Positions 7,383 to 14,473 of a stretch of 26,781 bases of DNA are shown in pieces. Within the stretch, counting starts at the first letter, position 1, and the number at the start of each line of letters is the position of its first letter. Below the pieces are notes generated by a model that saw nothing but the letters and a program-made list of their open reading frames with translations, did no database searches and was not told the DNA's origin. This DNA comes from JACCQS01 sp050999295 (lineage in GTDB: Bacteria; Actinomycetota; Actinomycetes; Mycobacteriales; Geodermatophilaceae), in contig JBPCPI010000261.1 of the NCBI GenBank assembly GCA_050999295.1, positions 1 through 26,781 of the forward strand, in the 5' to 3' direction. Both the position numbers and the translations under genes were made by a program.

Positions 7383-8596
7383 GGACCGACACCCGTACCG
7401 AGGACCTGTTGCGCGAACTCGCGCCGCAGGTCCTCGGGACGTTGGTACGGCGGCACGGTCAGTTCGATGCCTGCGAGGACGCGGTGCAGGAGGCGTTGCT
7501 GGCCGCGTCAGGGCAGTGGGCAGAACACGGGATCCCGCGTGATCCGCGATCTTGGCTGCAGACGGTCGCCTCGCGACGGTTGGTCGACACGTGGCGCAGC
7601 GAGAGTGCCCGGCAGCGGCGGGAGGAGACCGCTGCGGCTCTTGAGCCGACCAATCCCGGCCAACCGGCGGCCGAGGACGACACGCTCAGCCTGCTGTTCT
7701 TGTGCTGCCACCCGTCTCTGTCAGTCCCGTCGCAACTCGCGCTGACACTGCGTGCGGTCGGCGGCCTGACGACAGCCGAGATCGCCCGTGCGTTTCTGGT
7801 TCCGGAGGCAACGATGGCGCAACGCATCAGCCGGGCGAAGCAGTCGATCAGGGCTGTTGGGCTGCGTTTCGAACTTCCGGCGGAGTCCGAGCGGGCCGAG
7901 CGTCTGAGGGTCGTCCTGCACGTGCTGTATCTCGTCTTCAACGAGGGCTACCTGACCAGCTCAGGGCCGGGTCCGCATCGGGCCGACCTCACCGCGGAGG
8001 CGATCCGACTGGCGCGCCTGCTTCATCGGCTTTCGCCCGGGGAGGCCGAGGTTGCCGGTCTGCTCGCCCTGCTGCTACTGACCGATGCTCGGCGGGCAGC
8101 CCGTACCGAGATGGACGGCTCGCTGGTGCCTCTCGCCGAACAGCGCCGGGATCTCTGGGATGCCGCCCAGATCGATGAAGGGATCGCGCTGATCACCCGG
8201 ACTCTGGGTACGGCGCCGGTGGGCCCGTACCAGTTGCAGGCCGCGATCGCCGCCGTACACGACGAGGCGTCCAGTGCCGAGGAGACGGATTGGCCGCAGA
8301 TCCTGGCGCTGTACGAGGTGCTCGAACGTGTCGCGTCCGGGCCGGTGGTCACTCTCAACCGGGCGGTCGCGGTTGCCATGGTCGACGGGCCGCGCGCCGG
8401 GCTGGCCCTGCTCGGCACCCTGGACACCGATTACCGGATGTCCCACACCCATCGCCTCGACGCGGTGCGAGGGCATCTGCTCGAGTTGGCCGGGGACCGG
8501 ATCGCGGCGCGCGAGTCCTACCTTCGGGCGGCCCGGATGACCGCGAGCGTTCCGGAGCAGCGCTACCTGGCCCTACGCGGCGCCCAGCTGGCCTAG
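7379..8596 (+). CDS. ECF42-family RNA polymerase sigma factor with C-terminal extension (DUF6596)
   Basis: This is a 405-residue sigma factor. The N-terminal third holds sigma region 2 (FDACEDAVQEALLAA, then DPRSWLQTVASRRLVD) and region 4 (LRAVGGLTTAEIARAFLVPEATMAQRISRAK, shortened here to its helix LTTAEIARAFLVPEATMAQR). The remaining about 240 residues are the helical, TPR-like extension characteristic of ECF42, with LYLVFNEGY and VTLNRAVAVAMVDGP. In studied ECF42 proteins this extension is needed for activity and no anti-sigma factor is present; none is seen here. The GTG start overlaps the DGPF gene by 4 bp. Its TAG stop at 8594-8596 shares the tetranucleotide CTAG with the stop of the convergent MaoC gene. 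Confidence 0.93.
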   Translation: MRTDTRTEDLLRELAPQVLGTLVRRHGQFDACEDAVQEALLAASGQWAEHGIPRDPRSWLQTVASRRLVDTWRSESARQRREETAAALEPTNPGQPAAEDDTLSLLFLCCHPSLSVPSQLALTLRAVGGLTTAEIARAFLVPEATMAQRISRAKQSIRAVGLRFELPAESERAERLRVVLHVLYLVFNEGYLTSSGPGPHRADLTAEAIRLARLLHRLSPGEAEVAGLLALLLLTDARRAARTEMDGSLVPLAEQRRDLWDAAQIDEGIALITRTLGTAPVGPYQLQAAIAAVHDEASSAEETDWPQILALYEVLERVASGPVVTLNRAVAVAMVDGPRAGLALLGTLDTDYRMSHTHRLDAVRGHLLELAGDRIAARESYLRAARMTASVPEQRYLALRGAQLA

Positions 8597-9102
8597 TTGC
8601 CGACCAGCAGGGTACGCCGGACGAACCATCCTCGGCCGTTCATCTGCAGGACGAGTTGCGCCCCACGATGCATCTGCCACTGCAGGAAGACCGTGCCGAG
8701 TTCCGAAGAACGGGTGGAGGGCTGCGCGTCGGTCACGGTCAGGACCGCAGTGAGCTCATCGCCGGCATACACCGGGGCGAACCAGCGCAGGGTGTCCATT
8801 CCCGGCGAGGTGTCCGCGGCCGCGTGGGCCAAGACGTTGTCGACGTACATCCGCATGAGCGCACTGACGGTGAAGAAGCCGCTGGCGATCAGCCGACCCC
8901 AACGCGAAGCCTCCGCTCGGGCTCGGTCCACGTGATACCACTGCGGGTCGAAACGCTCGGCGAAGGCGACCATCTCCGCCTCCTCGACGACCAGGGTTCC
9001 GAGCTCGAAGGTCCGTCCTGGTGTCAGGTCTTCGAAGTAGAGCGTCGGTTCGGCAGTGGAAGACACGGGGACACCGTGGCACAACCACGCCTCGTTGTTC
9101 AT
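8593..9102 (-). CDS. MaoC-like acyl dehydratase/hydratase
   Basis: This is a protein of about 169 residues with a single hot-dog domain. The hydratase signature is present in RFDPQWYHVDRARAE, with the Asp and His expected to activate water, followed by GRLIASGFFT. Such proteins hydrate enoyl-CoA or act on related thioesters; the substrate is not evident. The domain begins at LYFEDLTPGRTFELG. I chose ATG at 9102, although a GTG at 9066 would give a 157-residue protein beginning nearer the domain; neither has a good ribosome site. The gene is convergent with the sigma factor and their stop codons overlap. The upstream about 240 bp contain no intact gene. Confidence 0.8.
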   Translation of the reverse strand: MNNEAWLCHGVPVSSTAEPTLYFEDLTPGRTFELGTLVVEEAEMVAFAERFDPQWYHVDRARAEASRWGRLIASGFFTVSALMRMYVDNVLAHAAADTSPGMDTLRWFAPVYAGDELTAVLTVTDAQPSTRSSELGTVFLQWQMHRGAQLVLQMNGRGWFVRRTLLVGN

Positions 9103-9214
9103 CTGGGACCTACGGCAGGGCCTTCTAGGTGTGTCCCGGTCGGTCTTGGCTGCCGTGTTCGAGGGTGACGCGGCCGCGGGCGACTGGTTCGGCATTCGAC
9201 AGGGAGACGGTTTC

Positions 9215-9335
9215 GGGGTTTTCGCCGCCGCGGGTGACCCCGGAATCCCCGATCTGTCTAGGTGCCCAAGCGCCCGTCGTGTGCCAGCGCCAGGACCAGC
9301 AGGTAGCCCTCGAACAGGTCAGCTAAACCGAGACA
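9215..9335 (-). pseudogene. Possible PIN-domain (VapC-like) toxin remnant
   Basis: On the minus strand a short frame reads LFEGYLLVLALAHDGRLGT, then a TAG at 9258-9260, then continues TDRGF in the same frame. The pattern resembles the end of VapC-type PIN domains, where a helix with LALAHGG is followed by RLVTFDRGF. The nonsense codon and lack of an N-terminal part mean it cannot work. The similarity is short and by eye, so it may be chance. The rest of 9103-9340 holds no gene I can support; another minus-strand frame (about 9125-9256) is open but unrecognised. Confidence 0.25.
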
Positions 9336-9340
9336 CACCA

Positions 9341-10858
9341 CTAGTTTGCGTTTGGGGCCTGTCTGGTGATGCTGACTGGAGAAGCTGAGCTGCGACAGTT
9401 GTTGGTTTCCACTGACTCGTTCACGCGCAGCAGATCATCGGCGCACGCCAACAGGTAGTAGGTCCCAGGGGCGGCGTTACGCGGGACCCTCAGGCTGCGG
9501 CTGCCCTCATTGTCGGCGCCTGCGGCCAGGCCGGGCACGCCGCGACCGCCAATGAGCAACCGGTCGCCACTGTTGCGAACCTGATCGGCGGAAAGGTAGT
9601 AACGGGTCCTCGAGGTGCCCGCCGGCGCGCCCCCGCCGTTTGCGGTGGTGTCAGTCACCGAGAACCAGCCACCCCGCGCAGCATTCGGCGGGGGATCGCT
9701 GACCCCCAGGACACCCAGATCGGCGATCAGCGGATCACCGGGGCCACCGGGGGCATCGGGGGCATCGGGGGCCAGTGTGTCGCGAAGCGCGGTGTAGGCG
9801 GGTTTGAGGCTGAAGTCGCGGCGCACGAGACCGAAGTTCGACTCGAAGTCGTCGGCCTGGGTCCCGGTGTCGCGAAGGTTGTAGACGATTGCGGCCTTCA
9901 CGCTGGAGTCGCCGGCCACCGCGGCGAAGCTGGCGACCGTGTTCGAAGCCTGTTCCTGCTCGCTCGTGCACCAGCCGGATCCAACCACGCAGGTCGACCA
10001 GCCGAACTCGGTCAGCCACAGCGGCGTGGTGTCGCCGGCCGCTCTCTGCAGCTCGCGGGCCCACTCCACGCCCGACCAGTTCCCCGCCGTCGGCGCACCT
10101 TCGTTGTAGGGATGCACGGCCAGGCCGTCGTAGTAGCCCTGAATGCCCAGCTCGTAGAGGCGCTCGAGGAACTCGCCGTTCATGTACGCCAGCGCGCCGG
10201 CCAGCACCTCGACGTCGGGGTTGCCTTCCTTGGCCGCGGGGTAGGCCGCCTTGAGGATGGCCGCGTACGCAGCCGGCTCATCGGGGGCGATGAAGAATCG
10301 ATCGACATCGAGGTTAGGCTCGTTCCACACCTCGAGCGCGGCGAGCGCGGTGCCGTAGCGCGATGTCACGAAGCGTGCGATGTCGCCGTAGTCGCCCGCG
10401 TGAGTCGGCGGGTACATCTGCACGTTGCGGTTCCACCACTCGCCGGCACAGCCCTGCTTCAGCGACTCCGGCGCGGACGACGCCCAGCAGGGTGTATCGA
10501 ACAGCGTGGCGATCACCTGCATGCCCCTCGCGCTGGCACCGTTCACGAACCGGTCGAGCTTGTCGAGGTACCACTGCGAGTACTGGCCCTTGCCGCCGGT
10601 CTCGAGCGAGCCCCAGCCGACGCCAGTCCGCACGACGTTCGCGCCAAGATCGAGGGCCATGTCCAGCTCGCGGTCCATGTCGGCGTCCGAGCTGTCCCAC
10701 AAAGAGTGCAGCTGCACTCCGCGGAACTCTGTCCCCGCTGCCGAGGCAGCTGGCGGTGCTGCGGCGGCTGGACTTGCTGCGGCACCATCCGGTTCGGTCA
10801 CGCCACCACCAGCAAGGCCAGAGACGATCAGTGCGGTGATGACCAGGAGCCTCTTCAT
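9341..10858 (-). CDS. Secreted clan GH-A glycoside hydrolase with C-terminal CARDB-like domain
   Basis: This protein has 505 residues. Residues 1 to about 20 (MKRLLVITALIVSGLAGG) form a signal peptide, possibly a longer one if translation starts at ATG 10885, which has AAGGGGGGG upstream. An Ala/Pro-rich linker leads to a TIM-barrel domain (about 44-385). The GH-A acid/base is visible as Glu180 in LEVWNEPN and the nucleophile as Glu284 in LWLTEFGWST. The region about 395-490 (ADLGVLGVSDPP to LRVNESVETNN) looks like a CARDB adhesion module. The fold resembles GH5 and GH39 enzymes; family and substrate are not clear. Four cysteines in the barrel (Cys124, Cys137 and two near 290-298) suggest disulfides, fitting an exported enzyme. 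It stands alone, transcribed away from the broken-gene stretch. Confidence 0.85.
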   Translation of the reverse strand: MKRLLVITALIVSGLAGGGVTEPDGAAASPAAAAPPAASAAGTEFRGVQLHSLWDSSDADMDRELDMALDLGANVVRTGVGWGSLETGGKGQYSQWYLDKLDRFVNGASARGMQVIATLFDTPCWASSAPESLKQGCAGEWWNRNVQMYPPTHAGDYGDIARFVTSRYGTALAALEVWNEPNLDVDRFFIAPDEPAAYAAILKAAYPAAKEGNPDVEVLAGALAYMNGEFLERLYELGIQGYYDGLAVHPYNEGAPTAGNWSGVEWARELQRAAGDTTPLWLTEFGWSTCVVGSGWCTSEQEQASNTVASFAAVAGDSSVKAAIVYNLRDTGTQADDFESNFGLVRRDFSLKPAYTALRDTLAPDAPDAPGGPGDPLIADLGVLGVSDPPPNAARGGWFSVTDTTANGGGAPAGTSRTRYYLSADQVRNSGDRLLIGGRGVPGLAAGADNEGSRSLRVPRNAAPGTYYLLACADDLLRVNESVETNNCRSSASPVSITRQAPNAN

Positions 10859-11040
10859 TGGAAGAACCCTGGACCCGAACGCCATCTGGAACAACCCCCC
10901 CTTAGATTTCGGGGCACTCACCTGGCCTGAGCAAGAGCACGAGCCGGCCGAGCCCTGCTCCTGACCGAGCAAATAGTGATGCCCGCTGATCCGGGATTCA
11001 AGGAACGATCCTCAGAGACCGACGGTCTGGGCGGCAACCC

Positions 11041-11325
11041 TCAGATCGTCCGGTCGACCTCGACGAGCTCGGCGTCCGGCCACGGCTTGCACGCCCTCCT
11101 GGTCCTCGACGTCGCCCGGGCTGCTCGCCGACCAGCAACACCTTGGCGCTGGGCTCGCCGGTGGAGAACACCACTTGGGTCGCCGGCTCCCACAGCCCAC
11201 AACCCCTGCAGGCCGGCGCCGCGTCCCGAAGGGGCCGGAACCTCGGCATCCTCGGGAACCCACTCTTGCGCACCCAGGCGCTGCACTTTCCGGCCGTCGT
11301 CGTTGCCTCGTCTCGGAGTCACCTG
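11041..11325 (-). pseudogene. UdgX-type uracil-DNA glycosylase remnant
   Basis: Parts of a UdgX-like protein appear in order on the minus strand in three frames. First comes AQEWVPEDAEVP (frame of 11041), then LRDAAPACRGCGLWEPATQ and VVFSTGEPSAKVLLVGEQPG (second frame), then DVEDQEG (third frame), then KPWPDAELVEVD back in the first frame. CRGC is the first cysteine pair of the iron-sulfur cluster and GEQPG is the UdgX form of the glycosylase motif. At least two single-base shifts, an internal deletion of the middle of the enzyme and loss of the C-terminal part make it non-functional. An ATG start is also missing. Confidence 0.8.
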
Positions 11326-11367
11326 TCCACACTGGCACGACGACCGGAGGTGGCGCTCCAGCGTCCG

Positions 11368-11373
11368 TAGCAT
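11368..11373 (+). promoter_or_regulatory. -10 hexamer of a probable leaderless ltrA promoter
   Basis: TAGCAT matches TANNNT and ends exactly 6 nt before the ATG at 11380. No Shine-Dalgarno sequence is present. The signal survives although the gene behind it is broken. Confidence 0.45.
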
Positions 11374-11379
11374 CGGATC

Positions 11380-12400
11380 ATGAAGCCGGCACCCCTCGTC
11401 CAGCGGGTCTCCACGCTGGAGCTGTTCTTCGACCTGGTCTTCGTGTTCACGATCACCCAGCTGACAGCGGTCCTCCGCGAAGAGCCGACCCTGGTGGTCG
11501 CTCTGCACGTTGTCCTGATGCTGGCGATCATCTTCTGGATGTACGGCGGCTACGTCTGGCTGACCAACGCCGTGTCCGCTGACCGCGCCTCACGCCGACT
11601 CGTGCTCCTGGCCGGCATGGCGGGGTTCTTCATCGTGGCTCTGACCGTGCCCGATGCTTTCGACGGTGGCGGTTAACCTTCGGACTCGCGTACCCCGTCG
11701 TCGTCGCCGTACACATCGGCCTGTTCTCCCGGGCGTCACGGGTGCGTTCCATCCTGGGGGTACTGCGCCTGGGGCGGTTCAACGCCGTGATCGCGACGGC
11801 GGTCGTCGTCGGCGGTGCGTTCGGCGGGGCTGTCCAGCCGGTGGTGTGGTCGGTTGTGGTGCTGTTCGCCTGGCTCTTCGTTCCGCGAATCAGCCCTGGG
11901 AGCTTCGATATCGGGGCCGCGCACTTCGTGGAACGACACGGGCTGGTCGTGATCGTCGCGATCGGAGAGTCAGTCGTCGCGCTCGGGCTCGGACTGGGGG
12001 ACCTCCCCGTGGGACCAGGCCTGATCGGGGTTGCCCTGCTGGGTCTGTTCCTTCTGATGGGCATCGTGTCCATCGCCGCCGCTGTGGAGGAGGTCGCCCA
12101 CCATCCTGCAGACGTCAGACGTCCTGGGCGTCGGGTTGGCTGTGGCACTCGCCGGAGGCGGCGCTGTCTACCTCGGTGGTCAGGCCGGCTTTTCGGATCT
12201 CCCTGGCTATCGGCAGCCCGGTTCGCCGATTGCTGGCCGCGCTCGCCTGCCTGGCTACCGTCCCGCTCGGGCTATGGATAGCCGCGGCGGCCCAGCTCGG
12301 TGCTCTACTGGCTATTTTCCTTATCCTGTTCGCGGTCGAGTCGTTCAAGACCCGGTCGCGCGACCGCATCAGGGAAGGACGTCATGACAGAGGCCGATGA
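11380..12400 (+). pseudogene. ltrA: Low temperature requirement protein A (LtrA) membrane protein, multiply frameshifted
   Basis: The N-terminus is typical of LtrA (VSTLELFFDLVFVFTITQL, then a hydrophobic stretch with FWMYGGYVWLTN), read from 11380 to a TAA at 11674. Family similarity continues at once in another frame from about 11673 (LTFGLAYPVVVAVHIGLFSR, later RHGLVVIVAIGESVVALGLG), shifts again near 12105 (TSDVLGVGLAVALAGGG) and a third time near 12190 (RISLAIGSPVRRLLAALACL). A segment normally found around 12090 also seems missing. LtrA proteins are polytopic membrane proteins of unknown function, normally near 380-400 residues. With three shifts this is almost certainly inactive. Adjacent remnants on both sides support real decay rather than sequencing error. 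Confidence 0.85.
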
Positions 12401-12764
12401 TCGAGCCGGCGTCGATGCACGGCTGAGCCGGCCGGCGGAGTGGCGCAAACGCGAAACGCGCGACGGTGGCGTCGCTGTGATCGACGTGGACGGCCGCGCT
12501 GAGAGCGGTTTGAGGCTGCCGGTCGCCCCGGTCCCGATGCGTACCCGGACTCGTCCGGCGACCTCGGCTGCTGGTCGCTCCACACCTCGCTCGTGACGTC
12601 GGCGCAGCGGTGGCCACCAGTCGCCTGGACATCGACCCGCTGCTTGCCTACCACGTGCTCGGCCATTACCGAGCCCATCCCCTGGACCGATCGGAACTGA
12701 CCTCGGACTCAGCGGTGAGCCGCGTGTACCGCGGTCATGTGACAGGACCAGCTGACTAACCTGA
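12384..12764 (+). pseudogene. Unassigned gene remnant between ltrA and purK
   Basis: An ATG at 12384 with GGAAGG a few bases upstream opens a 70-codon frame ending at 12596 (begins MTEADDRAGVDARL, later GGVAVIDVDGRAESGLRLP). In a different frame the DNA from about 12566 to 12764 reads without stops as LLVAPHLARDVGAAVATSRL, then LLAYHVLGHYRAHPLD, and ends PAD. The two halves look like one gene split by a frameshift near 12550-12590, but I do not recognise the family. In mycobacteria a GtrA-type gene lies before purK; this remnant shows no GtrA features. Function unknown. Confidence 0.35.
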
Positions 12765-12769
12765 CCGCG
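12730..12769 (+). promoter_or_regulatory. purK start region: 8-bp inverted repeat and leaderless -10
   Basis: CGCGGTCA (12730-12737) is the reverse complement of TGACCGCG (12762-12769), with 24 nt between. The right arm ends on the first base of the purK GTG. Between the arms lies TAACCT (12757-12762), a TANNNT hexamer 6 nt before the start codon, with no Shine-Dalgarno. The repeat could be an operator; the leaderless reading comes from spacing only. Confidence 0.45.
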
Positions 12770-13920
12770 TGGATTCGCGCACCGGCCTGCCGGTCGTCGG
12801 CATGGTCGGCGCAGGCCAACTCGCGCGGATGACCCATCAGGCGGCCATTCCGCTCGGACAGTCCCTGCGCGTCCTGGCTCCGACTGCGCAGGACGGTGCC
12901 GCGCTGGTTGCGGCCGACGTAGTGATCGGCGAGCACACCTCGTACGAGGATCTGCTCGCCTTCGCCGAGGGCTGCGATGTCCTGACCTTCGACCACGAGC
13001 ACGTGCCGACCGATGTCATCCGGTCACTGGCCGCAGCCGGACACACGGTCTATCCGGGAGCCGACGCGCTCGAGCATGCACAGGACAAGGCTGTGCTGCG
13101 GGAGGCCCTGACCAAGGCTGGGATCCCGAGCCCGACGTGGCGCTCGGCGTCCACGGTGGACGATGTCGCCGCATTCGGTGACGAGCACGGTTGGCCGGTC
13201 GTCCTCAAGGTGGCCCGCGGCGGGTACGACGGGAGGGGCGTCTGGTTCTTGACCGATGCCGCCGCCGCAGCCGAGATCGTGAGGGCCGGTCGCGCGTACA
13301 TCGTCGAGCAGCACGTCCCCATCCTGCGCGAGCTGGCCGCGCTGGTGGCGCGCTCGCCGTACGGGCAGGTCTCGGTATGGCCGATCGTGGAAACCGTTCA
13401 GAAGGGTGCTATCTGTGTCGAGGTGATCGCGCCCGCTCCGGATCTGTCCGAAGAGTTGGCCGGTGAAGGAGCCAGGCTCGCGGTCGCCCTGGCCGATGAC
13501 CTCGGTGTAGTCGGCATGTTGGCCGTCGAGCTGTTCGAGACCACCGACGGATTGTTGGTCAACGAGTTGGCCATGCGCCCGCACAACAGTGGCCACTGGA
13601 CGATCGAGGGTGCGCGGACAAGTCAATTCGAGCAGCATCTGCGTGCGGTGCTCGATTATCCGCTGGGCACGACGACGATGACGGCGCCCTGGGTGGTGAT
13701 GGCCAACGTGCTCGGCGGTCCGGACGGCGGAATGGGTATCGACGAGCGGGTGCACCACGCGATGGCTCGGTGGCCGGATGTGAAGCTGCACCTGTACGGC
13801 AAGTCACCGCGCCCCGGGCGCAAACTCGGCCATGTGACGGCTCGCGGTGGCGACCTGGCCGAGGTACGGGCACGAGCCGGGGCAGCAGCGGCGTACCTGC
13901 GCGAAGGAGGACACCCGTGA
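12769..13920 (+). CDS. purK: N5-carboxyaminoimidazole ribonucleotide synthase (PurK)
   Basis: This 383-residue ATP-grasp enzyme of de novo purine synthesis converts AIR, ATP and bicarbonate to N5-CAIR. The N-terminal fold begins GMVGAGQLARMTHQAAIPLG, the typical PurK opening. The ATP-grasp region includes GWPVVLKVARGGYDGRGVW (about residues 140-158) and the metal-binding end VNELAMRPHNSGHWTIEG (about 263-280), both strongly conserved. The C-terminal domain includes LHLYGKSPRPGRKLGHV. The GTG start has no ribosome site but a TANNNT -10 exactly 6 nt upstream. It overlaps purE by 4 bp (GTGA). Frame and length are intact. Confidence 0.96.
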   Translation: MDSRTGLPVVGMVGAGQLARMTHQAAIPLGQSLRVLAPTAQDGAALVAADVVIGEHTSYEDLLAFAEGCDVLTFDHEHVPTDVIRSLAAAGHTVYPGADALEHAQDKAVLREALTKAGIPSPTWRSASTVDDVAAFGDEHGWPVVLKVARGGYDGRGVWFLTDAAAAAEIVRAGRAYIVEQHVPILRELAALVARSPYGQVSVWPIVETVQKGAICVEVIAPAPDLSEELAGEGARLAVALADDLGVVGMLAVELFETTDGLLVNELAMRPHNSGHWTIEGARTSQFEQHLRAVLDYPLGTTTMTAPWVVMANVLGGPDGGMGIDERVHHAMARWPDVKLHLYGKSPRPGRKLGHVTARGGDLAEVRARAGAAAAYLREGGHP

Positions 13921-14459
13921 ACGACTCGTCGGCGCACGAGGGCGAGGGGATCGCTGTCGGCGTGATCATGGGCAGCGACTCCGACTGGACCGTCATGAGG
14001 GCGGCCGCCGATGCCCTGCACGAGTACGGCGTCCGGTACGAGGTACGCGTCGTCTCCGCGCACCGGACTCCGCACCAGATGCTCGACTACGCGTCAACTT
14101 CTGCCCAGCGGGGTCTGCGGGTGATCATCGCCGGAGCCGGGGGAGCCGCCCATCTGCCGGGCATGGTCGCTGCCGCTACCACCCTGCCGGTCATCGGCGT
14201 GCCAGTCCCGCTGGCGCAGCTGGACGGTCTGGACTCTTTGCTGTCCATCGTCCAGATGCCGGCCGGCGTACCGGTTGCCACGGTGGGTATCGGCGGGGGG
14301 CGGAATGCTGGCCTGCTGGCCGTACGGATCCTGGCCGGTGCCGACTCAGAACTGCAGGGTGCCCTCGAACTGGCTGCGGACAAACTCGCAGAGACGGTGC
14401 GGGACAAGGACGCAACCCTTCAACAACAACACGCTGCCGACCGCGTGGAGCGCGGCTAA
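13917..14459 (+). CDS. purE: N5-carboxyaminoimidazole ribonucleotide mutase (PurE)
   Basis: This 180-residue class I PurE moves the carboxylate of N5-CAIR to make CAIR, the step after PurK. The conserved opening VIMGSDSDW (about residues 18-26), SAHRTPHQM and the glycine-rich IIAGAGGAAHLPGM are all present, and later QMPAGVPVATVGIGG. The true start is GTG at 13917, preceded by the strong ribosome site GAAGGAGG (13902-13909); the frame is open further upstream but those residues do not belong to the family. It is coupled to purK through the 4-bp overlap. Its TAA stop sits inside a 13-bp palindrome shared with the promoter of the next gene. Confidence 0.96.
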   Translation: MNDSSAHEGEGIAVGVIMGSDSDWTVMRAAADALHEYGVRYEVRVVSAHRTPHQMLDYASTSAQRGLRVIIAGAGGAAHLPGMVAAATTLPVIGVPVPLAQLDGLDSLLSIVQMPAGVPVATVGIGGGRNAGLLAVRILAGADSELQGALELAADKLAETVRDKDATLQQQHAADRVERG

Positions 14460-14467
14460 GTTAGCCT
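14454..14467 (+). promoter_or_regulatory. 13-bp perfect palindrome over the purE stop and the acyl-CoA dehydrogenase -10
   Basis: GGCTAAGTTAGCC (14454-14466) is a perfect 6-1-6 inverted repeat. It contains the purE stop (14457-14459) and most of TAGCCT (14462-14467), a TANNNT hexamer 6 nt before the GTG of the next gene. No Shine-Dalgarno is present. A repressor bound here would block the -10 directly. Confidence 0.5.
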
Positions 14468-14473
14468 CGACTG

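Noticed and set aside
9056..9388. 110-codon plus-strand frame between the MaoC and glycoside hydrolase genes
   Set aside because: It runs through the start of one gene and the end of the other on the opposite strand and has no domain.
13770..13916. Longer N-terminus for PurE in the same frame
   Set aside because: The added residues are the purK coding region read in another frame. GTG 13917 has a strong ribosome site and the family starts there.
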